64,000 bases of DNA from the NCBI GenBank assembly GCA_017304655.1, contig JAFKLY010000003.1:124001-188000 (forward strand). Direction: 5' to 3'. The position numbers and the translations under genes are program-made. Positions 8,504 to 16,413 of this stretch are shown in pieces (position 1 is the first letter of the stretch; every line of letters starts with the position of its first letter). The notes below the pieces were generated by a model. It had not been told where the DNA came from. It was given only the letters and a program-made list of their open reading frames with translations, and did no database searches. The DNA is from Sphingomonas sp. GTDB lineage: Bacteria > Pseudomonadota > Alphaproteobacteria > Sphingomonadales > Sphingomonadaceae.

Positions 8504-9441
8504 GCCGCCGCCTCCCCGGCCGGCGCATGAACAAGGCCGACGAAGATGTCCTCCAGCGAGCTTTCCTGCGTGTTCAGGTCCTTGTAGCTCAGGCCCAGTT
8601 CGCCGAGCCGGCCGAGCAGCGCGGAAATGCCGGTGCGCTCCGCCTGGCTGTCGAACACATATTCCAGCTCATGTCCTTCGGCGAGCAGACTGAGCGACCA
8701 GTCTTCCAATTCTGCCGGGATTGCCTCGATCGGCTCGTTCAGCGTGATTCGCAGCGTCTTGCGTCCCAGCTTCTTCATGAGTGCCGCTGTCTCCTCGACC
8801 AGGATGAGCTCGCCCTGGCGGATCACGCCGACCCGGTCAGCCATTTCCTCGGCTTCCTCGATGTAATGGGTTGTGAGGATGATGGTCGCGCCTTCATCAC
8901 GCAGCTGGCGCACCAGCCCCCACATATCTCGCCGGAGCTCGACATCCACACCGGCAGTCGGCTCGTCGAGGAACAGCAGCTTGGGCTCGTGGCTCAGCGC
9001 CTTGGCAATCATCACGCGCCGCTTCATGCCGCCGGACAGCTCGGTGATCTTGCTGTTGCGCTTGTCCCAGAGCGAAAGTGCACGCAGGATCTTCTCGACC
9101 AGCGCATCGTTGCGCGGCTTGCCGAAGAGGCCACGGCTCAGATTCACGGTATCGATCACCCGCTCGAACATGTCGGTGGTGAGTTCCTGAGGCACCAGGC
9201 CGATGACCGAACGTGTATGCCGGTAGCCCTTGACGATATCATGCCCATCGACGGTCACCGTTCCGCCGCTCGCCGTAACGAGCCCGCAGATGATGGAGAT
9301 CAGCGTCGTCTTGCCCGCGCCATTGGGGCCAAGCAGCGCGAAAATCTCGCCCTGCTCGATCTCGAGATCGACCGTGCCGAGTGCCTGATGCCCACTGGCA
9401 TATCGTTTGGAAACGCCCCGCAGGGAAAGAATGGCAGCCAT
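8500..9441 (-). CDS. ABC-2 type transporter ATP-binding protein
   Basis: A 313-residue ATPase for the adjacent permease. Seen are Walker A ([12 protein letters not shown]), the Q-loop (LVPQELTTD), the signature [15 protein letters not shown], Walker B ([17 protein letters not shown]) and the switch histidine ([12 protein letters not shown]). The C-terminal 90 residues (from about [10 protein letters not shown]) form an accessory region typical of drug or polysaccharide ABC-2 ATPases. The gene is first in a two-gene minus-strand operon, and the permease start overlaps its stop. Confidence 0.93.
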   Translation of the reverse strand: MAAILSLRGVSKRYASGHQALGTVDLEIEQGEIFALLGPNGAGKTTLISIICGLVTASGGTVTVDGHDIVKGYRHTRSVIGLVPQELTTDMFERVIDTVNLSRGLFGKPRNDALVEKILRALSLWDKRNSKITELSGGMKRRVMIAKALSHEPKLLFLDEPTAGVDVELRRDMWGLVRQLRDEGATIILTTHYIEEAEEMADRVGVIRQGELILVEETAALMKKLGRKTLRITLNEPIEAIPAELEDWSLSLLAEGHELEYVFDSQAERTGISALLGRLGELGLSYKDLNTQESSLEDIFVGLVHAPAGEAAA

Positions 9442-9544
9442 GCTGCGGAGCTATCTGATCGGCGCGAGATTGCCTAGCGGGATTAGCGGCTTATCCAAGC
9501 GCGATCGACCCAGATCATGGCCGGCCTCCCGACCACGATAAATA

Positions 9545-9565
9545 GGGCGGGCGAAACGCCCGCCC
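9545..9565 (-). terminator. hairpin after the OmpA-family gene, probable terminator
   Basis: A 9-bp GC stem (GGGCGGGCG with CGCCCGCCC) and AAA loop, 8 bp past the minus-strand stop at 9574. The following T-rich stretch on the minus strand (TATTTATC) is weak, so termination may be partial. Confidence 0.6.
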
Positions 9566-9573
9566 CATATCTC

Positions 9574-10419
9574 TTAAAGACCGTCGAGGCCCTTGCTGAC
9601 GAGGACGTTCACCGCGACGCGGCGGTTCTGCGCCTTGCCCTCGGGCGTGCTGTTGTCGGCCAGCGGATCAGCCATGGCCATGCCGGTGGGGGTCAGCATG
9701 CGATACGGCTTCCAGCCGCACGCCTGCTGCAGATAGTTCACGACGCGGCTGGCGCGCTTCTCGCTGAGAACCTGGTTGAACTCCTCGCTGCCGGTCGAAT
9801 CGGTATAGCCGACCACGAGCAGCAAGGCATTGTCCATGTTCTCGGCGGTGCTGGCGGCGGCGCAGAGATCCTGCTTAGCGCGCTCGGACAGGACCCACTT
9901 GCCCGTATCGAAGTTCACGTTGGTCGTGCCCTTCACATTATACTTGTCGATATCCGCCATGCGGCCACGCAGCGCTTCCGTCGCTGCCGTCTGCTCCTCG
10001 AAGCCCTGCTCGGTACCCGAGCGGATCATCGTGGCGGTCTTGAGATCATTGTTCTTGAAGACGATCTGGCTGGCCACCAGGCCATTTTCGCTCTGCAGGG
10101 TCTTAACGGTCACCGGCAGACCGTTGAGCAGAGAGGCAAGCGTCGGCTTGTTGCGGCTGCCGCCGAACAGCCCGGAGCTGGATTTGATCTTGGTCCCCTC
10201 ATCGACCGCAATGACAGTGCGCGTGCCGTCGGGCGCGGTCACCTGGATCTTGTCCGCCTTGCGCGCGGAGATGAAGCCCTTCACCTCGGGGCCCTGCACC
10301 GACGTTCCGGTGACGGTAATATCGTTGTTCTGCGCCTGCGCCATCAGGGTGCCGGAGGCCGGCAGGGTCAGCATCGCGAACAGCAACAGACTTCGAGAAT
10401 TTCTGGTCATAACACGCAT
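9574..10419 (-). CDS. OmpA-family protein with peptidoglycan-binding C-terminus
   Basis: A 281-residue exported protein. An N-terminal signal peptide (basic start, then LLLFAMLTLPASGTLMAQAQ) is followed by a small beta-rich domain (about 30-135) that resembles DUF5666-type folds, with the stretch VKGFISARKADKIQVTAPDG. The C-terminal OmpA domain (about 165-275) has the peptidoglycan-binding signature VVGYTDSTGSEEFNQVLSEK and ends with NRRVAVNVLV. It lacks the N-terminal eight-stranded barrel of true OmpA. It probably sits in the periplasm or outer membrane and holds the envelope to peptidoglycan. GAGGGAG precedes the ATG at 10419. It is a single gene on the minus strand. Confidence 0.88.
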   Translation of the reverse strand: MRVMTRNSRSLLLFAMLTLPASGTLMAQAQNNDITVTGTSVQGPEVKGFISARKADKIQVTAPDGTRTVIAVDEGTKIKSSSGLFGGSRNKPTLASLLNGLPVTVKTLQSENGLVASQIVFKNNDLKTATMIRSGTEQGFEEQTAATEALRGRMADIDKYNVKGTTNVNFDTGKWVLSERAKQDLCAAASTAENMDNALLLVVGYTDSTGSEEFNQVLSEKRASRVVNYLQQACGWKPYRMLTPTGMAMADPLADNSTPEGKAQNRRVAVNVLVSKGLDGL

Positions 10420-10800
10420 TTTTTTACTCCCTCAAGTACACCACGAGCACAGCGTGTTCAGGCTCGCCTTTCTGTTAGATGAACTAAAAAAGAAGGCAAT
10501 TTGCGCTCCCGGCAGTTGGACTTTATCCTGCGACGAACCGTTGAAATGGGTTCCCTCGACGCCCTTCCGCTCCACGTTTCGATGCCCGATTCGGCAGTTT
10601 TGCGGTGTTGCGGCGAGTAAGAGCGCCGCATTTCAGGTCAGTTCCTCGTCCCGATTTTCACGCCGCCCCTGTCCCGCCACCTGGGGGACGTGCTAGCGTG
10701 TGGCCATGTCACGCCATTGCCCTCTCCTTGTCCGTCCGCGCCCTGTTCTTCCTATTCCTCCGAGCAATCGGGCGATCGCGCACACCGATGTGGACATGGC
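10420..10800. other. divergent intergenic region, no gene seen
   Basis: It lies between the minus-strand OmpA-family gene and recJ. An open frame continuous with recJ begins at 10690, but the RecJ family start is at 10801 and the extra residues are not conserved-looking. An A/T-rich patch near 10487-10500 may belong to the ompA-like promoter. I see no RNA gene or repeat. Confidence 0.5.
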
Positions 10801-12555
10801 ATGACCGTCCGCTTCGCTCTTGATGTCGACCACTCACTCACTGGCCGCCCGTGGCGCTGGCGCGGACCGGAGCCCGCCGGCAGTTGCGGACCGCTGATCG
10901 ACGACCTGCTGCGCGCACGTGGCTGTCCGCATGAGGCGCTCGATCGGGAGCGCACGCCGACCATTCGCGGCTTCATGCCGGACCCGTCCGTGTTCCAGGA
11001 CATGGACAGGGCGGCCGAACGCCTCGCAGCCGCCGTCGTAGCAGGCGAAGCGATCACGATCTTCGGCGATTATGATGTCGATGGCGCAACGAGCGCCGCC
11101 CTGCTCGTTCGCCTGCTGCGCGATCTTGGGCTGGAAGCCGGCGTCTACATCCCGGACCGGCTGATGGAAGGCTATGGCCCCTCGGGCGAAGCGCTGGTGG
11201 CGCTGGCCCGGCAGGGGTCGAGCCTCGTCGTCACGGTCGATTGTGGCGCCCAGGCCTTTACCGCGCTTGAGGCCGCGCGCGAGGCCGGGCTGGACGTGAT
11301 CGTGGTCGATCATCACAAGTGCGCCGCCGCCCTGCCCCCCGCCCTCGCCCTGGTCAATCCGAACCGGCTCGATGAGAGCGACGAAGGCGCCACTTATGGC
11401 CATCTCGCCGCTGTCGGTGTGGCCTTTCTCCTCGGCGCGGCGCTCATCCGCACGTTGCGTGCGCGCGGCTGGTTCGCGAGCCGGCCGGAACCGCGCCTGC
11501 TCGATTTGCTGGACCTTGTCGCGCTCGGCACGGTGGCGGATGTCGCGCAGATCAGGGGGCTGAACCGTGCTTTTGTCGCGCAAGGGCTCAAGGCCATGGC
11601 CCGGCGCGGCAATATCGGCCTCAATGCCCTTCTCGCTGCGAGCCGTCTTGAGCGCGCGCCGCTCGCGTCCGATCTCGGCTTCGCGCTGGGGCCACGCATC
11701 AATGCTGGCGGCCGTGTCGGCAAGTCCGATCTTGGTGTGCGGCTGCTCACCACACGCGACATGGGCGAAGCCGCCACGCTTGCCGCCGAGCTGGACCGGC
11801 TGAACGCCGAGCGTCGCGCCATCGAAGCCGGCGTGCAGGAGGAGGCCGAACGCCTGCTCGCCGAGCAATCCGGTCGCGCGGTCGCGCTTGTCGCGCAAAG
11901 CGGCTGGCACCCCGGCGTGATCGGCATCGTGGCCGGGCGACTCAAGGAAAAAACCGGCCTGCCCGCCGTCGTCATTGCGCTGGACGAGAGTGGGATCGGC
12001 AAGGGCTCGGGTCGCTCGATCACCGGCGTCGACCTCGGCGCGGCCGTGTTGGCGGCGAAGGACCATGGCTTGCTGGTCGCAGGTGGCGGCCATGCCATGG
12101 CGGCGGGCCTTACCATCGAGCGCGATCGGCTGGATGCCTTCGGTGCGTTCCTTGACGAGCGGCTGCGCGATGATGTCTCCCGCGCGTCCGGTGCGCAGGC
12201 ATTGCTGCTTGATCTGCTGGTGGCCCCTGCCGGCCTCACACCCGCGCTTGTCTCGCAAATGGAAGAAGCCGGGCCGTTCGGCAATGGCTGGCCGGCGCCC
12301 CGCATCGCGCTTGGCCCCGTGCGCGTGGTCAAGGCGGACGTTGTCGGCACCGATCATGTCCGCGCCATTGTGAGCGGCGAGGATGGCCGTTCGCTCAAGG
12401 TCATGGCCTTTCGCCAGGCGGAGACGCCGCTGGGCCAGACCCTGCTGGGGGCAGACCGCACACGCCGCTTCTGGCTGGCCGGACGCGCAAAGATCGACGA
12501 TTGGGGCGCCCGCCCAGCTGCCGAACTGCATGTCGAGGATATCGCCGCGGCCTGA
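10801..12555 (+). CDS. recJ: single-stranded-DNA-specific exonuclease RecJ
   Basis: A 584-residue RecJ, a 5'-3' exonuclease that works with RecQ in recombination and with mismatch and base-excision repair. The catalytic DHH phosphoesterase motifs are intact: GDYDVDG (Asp90, Asp92, Asp94), DCG, DHH at 170-172, and the DHHA1 motif GGGHAMAAG (from 428). The start at 10801 is chosen because an upstream extension has no family resemblance. It is followed by the promoter and gene of tRNA-Glu. In many alphaproteobacteria recJ follows hom and glpX; here a three-gene minus-strand block lies between them. Confidence 0.95.
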   Translation: MTVRFALDVDHSLTGRPWRWRGPEPAGSCGPLIDDLLRARGCPHEALDRERTPTIRGFMPDPSVFQDMDRAAERLAAAVVAGEAITIFGDYDVDGATSAALLVRLLRDLGLEAGVYIPDRLMEGYGPSGEALVALARQGSSLVVTVDCGAQAFTALEAAREAGLDVIVVDHHKCAAALPPALALVNPNRLDESDEGATYGHLAAVGVAFLLGAALIRTLRARGWFASRPEPRLLDLLDLVALGTVADVAQIRGLNRAFVAQGLKAMARRGNIGLNALLAASRLERAPLASDLGFALGPRINAGGRVGKSDLGVRLLTTRDMGEAATLAAELDRLNAERRAIEAGVQEEAERLLAEQSGRAVALVAQSGWHPGVIGIVAGRLKEKTGLPAVVIALDESGIGKGSGRSITGVDLGAAVLAAKDHGLLVAGGGHAMAAGLTIERDRLDAFGAFLDERLRDDVSRASGAQALLLDLLVAPAGLTPALVSQMEEAGPFGNGWPAPRIALGPVRVVKADVVGTDHVRAIVSGEDGRSLKVMAFRQAETPLGQTLLGADRTRRFWLAGRAKIDDWGARPAAELHVEDIAAA

Positions 12556-12568
12556 TCGCGCATCCGGG

Positions 12569-12597
12569 CTTGACCAACCGGGAGGAGCCTCCTAAAG
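12569..12597 (+). promoter_or_regulatory. promoter of tRNA-Glu
   Basis: CTTGAC (12569-12574), a 17-bp spacer and CTAAAG (12592-12597) match the alphaproteobacterial housekeeping pattern. The predicted start of transcription near 12604 would give a 40-nt leader before the tRNA. Confidence 0.6.
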
Positions 12598-12644
12598 GCG
12601 CCGTCTCATTGCGACAGCGCGGTCGCTTCAGCACCGCGCTTGTT

Positions 12645-12719
12645 GGCCCCTTCGTCTAGCGGTCAGGACGCGGCCCTCTCACGGCTGAAACACGGGTTCG
12701 ATTCCCGTAGGGGTCACCA
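12645..12719 (+). tRNA. tRNA-Glu (anticodon CTC)
   Basis: The cloverleaf folds by eye: acceptor arm GGCCCCT with AGGGGTC, anticodon stem CGGCC/GGCTG with loop CTCTCAC (anticodon CTC, reads GAG), and T-arm CGGGTTCGATTCCCG. CCA is encoded at 12717-12719. Confidence 0.95.
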
Positions 12720-12870
12720 TTCCGATGACGAGCGACCTTTTCCGTCCAGTATCCAGCAGCGGCTCGCGCACCGCGCAGTCGGGCGGCTGGTTGCGCCGCG
12801 CGGACACGCGCTCATCCTGTTTGACCTTTTTGCCTGCGGCATTCATGCTGCACCTGCGAAGAGGTGCAGG

Positions 12871-13452
12871 GTGAGAATCGTCATCATCGATGACAGCGGT
12901 GCGCGAGCGACAGTCCTTGAGGAGGGCCTGCGCGACGCCGGCTATGACGATATCCACCTCGTCCCGCCACGCGGCGCCTTCGTCGCGCGGCTGGAGCGCA
13001 TGGCGCCCGATGTCGTCCTGATGGACCTGGGAAACCCCAGCCGCGATACGCTGGAAGAAATGCTCAGCGTCAGTCGCGCGCTCGCCAAGCCCATCGCGAT
13101 GTTCGTCGATCAGTCCGACGACAGCATGATCGCCGCCGCCATTGATGCCGGTGTCTCGGCCTATGTCGTCGACGGCCTGCGGAAGGAACGCGTGAAGCCG
13201 ATCCTCGATCTCGCCATTCGCCGGTTCAGCGCCTTCGCGCGCATGCAGGCCGATCTGGACGAAGCCCGCACCCAGCTTGCCGATCGCAAGACGATCGACA
13301 GGGCCAAGGCAATCCTCATGTCGACGCGCGGCCTCTCGGAGCCGGATGCTTATGCGCTGCTGCGCACCACAGCCATGAATCAGGGCAAGAAAATGGTCGA
13401 TGTCGCCGCTGCCCTCATCACTGCCAGCGACCTGTTGGGAGGCACATCGTGA
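12871..13452 (+). CDS. nasT: NasT, ANTAR-domain antiterminator for nitrate assimilation
   Basis: 193 residues. The N-terminal half is a response-regulator-like receiver (RIVIIDDSGARATVLEEGL; pseudo-phosphoacceptor region VVLMDLGNP), and the C-terminal ANTAR domain starts at about 127 (DRKTIDRAKAILMSTRGLSEPDAYALLRTTAM, cut here by family knowledge into three helices). In known systems NasT binds paired hexaloop hairpins in leader RNA and prevents termination, and is held inactive by NasS when nitrate is absent. I place the start at GTG 12871, preceded by GAGG; the frame is open further upstream through the tRNA but is not coding there. The stop overlaps the nasS start by 4 bp (GTGA). Its likely targets are the leaders at 14678 and 16228. 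Confidence 0.92.
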   Translation: MRIVIIDDSGARATVLEEGLRDAGYDDIHLVPPRGAFVARLERMAPDVVLMDLGNPSRDTLEEMLSVSRALAKPIAMFVDQSDDSMIAAAIDAGVSAYVVDGLRKERVKPILDLAIRRFSAFARMQADLDEARTQLADRKTIDRAKAILMSTRGLSEPDAYALLRTTAMNQGKKMVDVAAALITASDLLGGTS

Positions 13453-14660
13453 CGCCGCTTCGCATCGCATTCCTCGGGCTCACCGATTCCGCCGCACTGG
13501 TTGCGGCGCGGGAGAAAGGCTTCGCACAAGCCGAGGGCATCGTGCTGGAGCTGATCCGTGACACCAGCTGGGCCACGCTGCGCGACCGGCTGGTCTACGG
13601 TCAGGTGCAGGCCGCCCATATGCTGGCCCCGCTCGCCGTCGCTGTGACGCTGGGCCTCAGCCAGCAGCCCTGCGCCCTCGCGGCGCCCTGCAAGCTCAAC
13701 GTGAACGGCAATCTGCTGGTCATGGCGCCCGAATTCACCGCCGCTCTGGAGCCGGACACAAGCGCTCGGCTCAACGATCCGCTCGCCACCGCCCATGATT
13801 TCGCGGCGGCCATCGGCCTGCATCATCGCAAGCCGATCATCGGCGTCGTGCACCGCTTTTCCAGTCACGCTCTCATCCTGCGCTATTTTCTGGCGAGCGC
13901 GGGGATCGATCCGGACCGGGACGTAGTGCTGCGCGTCCTGCCGCCCTCGCTGATGGTCGAGGCAATGCGCACGGGCGAGATCGACGGATTTACGGCCGGC
14001 GAGCCGTGGGGTAGCGCCGCAATCGACGTCGGCTTGGCAGAGGCGGTCGCAGCGAGCGAACGGCTCTGGCAGCGCGGCGTCGAGAAGGTTCTGGCCTTCC
14101 GCGAGGACTGGATGGAGTCCAATCCGGACGTCGTCGATGCGCTGATTCGCGCGCTCGCCAAGGCAGCGGATTGGTGCGACAATCCGACGAACCGGAGCGA
14201 GTTGGCCGAGCTTCTGTCCGCGCCGGCCTATGTCGATCAGCCGGCCGGTCTGATTGAGCGCGCGCTCACCGGTCAAATCGTAGCTCGCGCCGGAGAGGCC
14301 CCCGTGTCCCTGCCCGATTTCATGCTCTTTGCGCGTGAGGCCACGCCCTTCCCCTGGCGAAGCCAGGCCCTGTGGATCTATTCGCAGCTCGTCCGCTGGA
14401 AGATGGTGACACCAAGCGAGGACGCCCTCGCCCGCGCCGCTGCCGTGTTCCGCCCCGACGTCTATCGCCGGGCGCTGGCGGCAAGCGATGTGCCGATGCC
14501 CGGTGCGAGCATGAAGGTGGAAGGAGCGCTCGCCGCGCCGCTGCCGATCGGCGCACCGCGTGGCGCCATCACGCTGGGGCCCGATCGCTTCTTCGATGGC
14601 CGTGCCTTCGATCCCGATCGGATCGAGGCCTATCTCGCCGGTTTCGGGGAAGCGCGCTGA
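13449..14660 (+). CDS. nasS: NasS, cytoplasmic nitrate/nitrite sensor (NrtA/CmpA-like)
   Basis: A 403-residue protein of the NrtA/CmpA periplasmic-binding-protein fold, but without a signal peptide; it starts directly with the first strand (TPLRIAFLGLTDSAALVAAREKGF), as in NasS sensors. Conserved ligand-binding features include LRDRLVYGQVQAAHMLAPLA and GFTAGEPWGSAAID. In characterised NasST pairs NasS binds NasT and releases it when nitrate or nitrite binds. The translational coupling to nasT (GTG start inside the nasT stop) fits a 1:1 complex. An alternative reading as a transporter subunit is unlikely, because no NrtB/NrtC genes are near. Confidence 0.9.
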   Translation: MTPLRIAFLGLTDSAALVAAREKGFAQAEGIVLELIRDTSWATLRDRLVYGQVQAAHMLAPLAVAVTLGLSQQPCALAAPCKLNVNGNLLVMAPEFTAALEPDTSARLNDPLATAHDFAAAIGLHHRKPIIGVVHRFSSHALILRYFLASAGIDPDRDVVLRVLPPSLMVEAMRTGEIDGFTAGEPWGSAAIDVGLAEAVAASERLWQRGVEKVLAFREDWMESNPDVVDALIRALAKAADWCDNPTNRSELAELLSAPAYVDQPAGLIERALTGQIVARAGEAPVSLPDFMLFAREATPFPWRSQALWIYSQLVRWKMVTPSEDALARAAAVFRPDVYRRALAASDVPMPGASMKVEGALAAPLPIGAPRGAITLGPDRFFDGRAFDPDRIEAYLAGFGEAR

Positions 14661-14677
14661 GGCCTTTGAATTTGTGC

Positions 14678-14707
14678 CTTGCAACATGACGCGAATCGCG
14701 AGATAAG
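14678..14707 (+). promoter_or_regulatory. predicted narK promoter
   Basis: CTTGCA (14678-14683), then GATAAG (14702-14707) 18 bp later. The expected start (near 14713) falls at the foot of the first leader hairpin. The same CTTGCA box stands 37 bp before the matching hairpin of nirB. Confidence 0.5.
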
Positions 14708-14713
14708 CAGGTA

Positions 14714-14763
14714 ATCGCACGATGAGGTGCGATCGCATGGACATGTCGCTCCGCAGAAGGAGC
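14714..14763 (+). promoter_or_regulatory. paired hexaloop hairpins, predicted NasT (ANTAR) binding site of narK leader
   Basis: Hairpin 1 is a perfect 7-bp stem (ATCGCAC/GTGCGAT, 14714-14733) with hexaloop GATGAG. Hairpin 2 is a perfect 5-bp stem (GCTCC/GGAGC, 14748-14763) with hexaloop GCAGAA. The linker is 14 nt. Both loops have G at position 4, as in known ANTAR target RNAs; position 1 is G rather than the usual A. Confidence 0.7.
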
Positions 14764-14789
14764 CGAGCCTGTCCTCCCAATTTCGCAGC

Positions 14790-14847
14790 AAAGCCGCTGA
14801 CTGGATTTCGCGCCCGTGCGTGAACGTCCGTCGAGCGGCTTTTTTTT
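14790..14847 (+). terminator. leader terminator (attenuator) upstream of narK
   Basis: The stem AAAGCCGCT (14790-14798) pairs with AGCGGCTTT (14834-14842), with extra inner pairing (GAC/GTC, GGA/TCC), followed by eight Ts (14840-14847). It ends 29 nt before the narK ATG, so it should stop transcription unless antitermination occurs. AGCCG at 14761-14765, partly in hairpin 2, could alternatively pair with CGGCT at 14836-14840. Confidence 0.8.
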
Positions 14848-14876
14848 GTTTCATCGCCCATCTGGGGAGACGTAAC

Positions 14877-16127
14877 ATGGCCTCAGTCGTAAAACAGATG
14901 AACGGCGCCACAACATCCAGCGCACCCGTCGACAAGAGCAATTTCTGGCGTGTCGGTCACAAGCCGACACTCATTGCAGCCTTTCTCTATTTCGATCTGG
15001 CCTTCATGGTCTGGGTCCTGCTGGGGCCTCTCGCACCCGACATCGCCAAGACGCTGTCCCTGACCCCGGCCGAGAAGGGCCTGATGGTCGCAACGCCCAC
15101 CCTGATGGGCGCACTGCTGCGCGTCGTGAACGGCCTGCTGGTCGATCGCATCGGCCCCAAGCTCTCCGGCGCCATCAGCCAGGTAATCGTGATCGTCGGC
15201 CTGCTCACGGCCTGGTCCATGGGCGTCAACAGCTTCGGCGGCACGCTGGCGCTGGGCGTGATCCTGGGCTTCGCCGGCGCCAGCTTCGCCATCGCGCTGC
15301 CGCTCGCCAGCCGCTGGTATCCTGCCGAGCATCAGGGCAAGGCGATGGGGCTCGCGGGCATGGGAAATTCAGGGACGGTGCTCGCTTCCCTCTTCGCGCC
15401 CACGCTGGCCAAGCTGTTTGGCTGGAACGCGGTGCTCGGCCTCGCCTGTATTCCGCTTGTCATCGTGCTGGCGGTCTACATGGTCATGGCGAAGGATGCG
15501 CCCAATCCTCCGGCGCCCAAGAGCATCATCGAATATTTCCATCCGCTCAAGACCGCTGACGCCTGGTGGCTGATGGGCTTCTATGCGGTCACGTTCGGCG
15601 GCTTTTCGGGCCTTGCCTCCTCGCTCACCATCTACTTCACGGACCAGTTCGGCCTCACGACGATCATGGCCGGCTATTGTACGGCCGCCTGCGTCTTCGC
15701 CGGCTCGCTCGTACGACCGATGGGGGGCGCGCTGGCGGACCGGATTGGCGGCATCAATGCGCTGACCATGGTCTTCCTGGTCGCCGCGCTTGCTCTGGGC
15801 GGCGTGAGTGCCGCGCCCACGCTGGGGTCGGCGCTCAGCCTGTTCGTCCTTGCTATGCTGGCACTCGGCACCGGGAACGGCGCGGTGTTCCAGCTCGTGC
15901 CGCAGCGCTTCCAGGCGGAAATCGGCATCATGACCGGCCTTGTCGGCATGGCAGGCGGTGTGGGCGGCTTCTATCTCGCGTCCTCGCTCGGGTTCGCCAA
16001 GCAGTTCACCGGCAGCTTCTCAACGGGCTTCCTGATCTTTGCCGCGCTCGCCCTTGTGGCGCTGGCAGGTATCACGACGGTCAAGGGCAAATGGCGCGCA
16101 ACCTGGAGCACCGGCGCCCGCATCTGA
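14877..16127 (+). CDS. narK: NarK/NasA-type nitrate/nitrite transporter (MFS)
   Basis: A 416-residue 12-helix major facilitator of the nitrate/nitrite porter family. Family features are the N-terminal FYFDLAF-like motif (here LYFDLAFMVWVLLGPLAP), the two glycine-rich nitrate-signature stretches GFAGASFAIALPLASRWYP and GTGNGAVFQLVPQRF, and substrate arginines in the helix-2 region LMGALLRVVNGLLVDRIGP. It imports nitrate for assimilation. The ATG at 14877 follows GGGGAGA at 7 nt; an open frame from 14727 runs through the leader hairpins and terminator and is not used. Expression is predicted to depend on NasT antitermination. Confidence 0.93.
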   Translation: MASVVKQMNGATTSSAPVDKSNFWRVGHKPTLIAAFLYFDLAFMVWVLLGPLAPDIAKTLSLTPAEKGLMVATPTLMGALLRVVNGLLVDRIGPKLSGAISQVIVIVGLLTAWSMGVNSFGGTLALGVILGFAGASFAIALPLASRWYPAEHQGKAMGLAGMGNSGTVLASLFAPTLAKLFGWNAVLGLACIPLVIVLAVYMVMAKDAPNPPAPKSIIEYFHPLKTADAWWLMGFYAVTFGGFSGLASSLTIYFTDQFGLTTIMAGYCTAACVFAGSLVRPMGGALADRIGGINALTMVFLVAALALGGVSAAPTLGSALSLFVLAMLALGTGNGAVFQLVPQRFQAEIGIMTGLVGMAGGVGGFYLASSLGFAKQFTGSFSTGFLIFAALALVALAGITTVKGKWRATWSTGARI

Positions 16128-16139
16128 TTTGAACAGGAT

Positions 16140-16174
16140 CGGCGGGCGGCGTTCGATCGGAACGCCGCCCGTCG
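16140..16174 (+). terminator. strong GC hairpin after narK
   Basis: A 15-bp stem, with an 11-bp perfect core (GGGCGGCGTTC/GAACGCCGCCC) and a 5-nt loop, lies 13 bp after the narK stop. There is no T-run after it, so it may be an RNA 3'-end stabiliser or a Rho-independent terminator of atypical form. Confidence 0.5.
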
Positions 16175-16227
16175 GATGCGCTGAAAAAGCGGTGACACAT
16201 TTGTTTCAACCCCGGAAACGGGAATCG

Positions 16228-16257
16228 CTTGCACCCGACATGGATTCACTTCATGTT
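16228..16257 (+). promoter_or_regulatory. predicted nirB promoter
   Basis: CTTGCA (16228-16233) and CATGTT (16252-16257) with an 18-bp spacer. The -10 match is poor, but the -35 box and its distance to the first hairpin (37 bp) repeat the narK layout (36 bp). Confidence 0.4.
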
Positions 16258-16264
16258 GCAGTGC

Positions 16265-16322
16265 GAAGAGCAGGGTTGCTCTTCAAAACTCGATAGCCGC
16301 GATGCTCCGCAGATGGATCATC
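16265..16322 (+). promoter_or_regulatory. paired hexaloop hairpins, predicted NasT (ANTAR) binding site of nirB leader
   Basis: Hairpin 1 is a perfect 7-bp stem (GAAGAGC/GCTCTTC, 16265-16284) with hexaloop AGGGTT, which has both the A1 and G4 of ANTAR targets. Hairpin 2 (16301-16322) is an 8-bp stem with one mismatch and hexaloop GCAGAT (G4). Bases 16304-16317 match narK 14748-14761 in 13 of 14 positions. Confidence 0.72.
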
Positions 16323-16340
16323 AAGGCGCGATGTGATGGC

Positions 16341-16395
16341 AAAGCCGCCATCCAGACTTCGGTTTCCACACCGAGGTCCGGATGGCGGCTTTTTT
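16341..16395 (+). terminator. leader terminator (attenuator) upstream of nirB
   Basis: A 13-bp perfect stem (AAAGCCGCCATCC, 16341-16353, with 16380-16392) is extended after a small internal loop by an 8-bp stem (ACTTCGGT/ACCGAGGT, one G-T pair), followed by six Ts (16390-16395). It ends 18 nt before the nirB ATG and should block the whole nirB-nasC operon when NasT is inactive. Confidence 0.9.
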
Positions 16396-16413
16396 CGTTT
16401 TGGAGCACGGACC

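Noticed and set aside
12645..12719. tRNA-Glu as an attachment site for an island carrying the nitrate genes
   Set aside because: No integrase gene and no second copy of the tRNA 3' end were seen to the right; the nitrate genes match their neighbours in composition.
14661..16413. sigma-54/NtrC promoters before narK and nirB
   Set aside because: No TGGCAC-N5-TTGCA-type element was found in either leader region; the CTTGCA boxes fit a sigma-70 type better.
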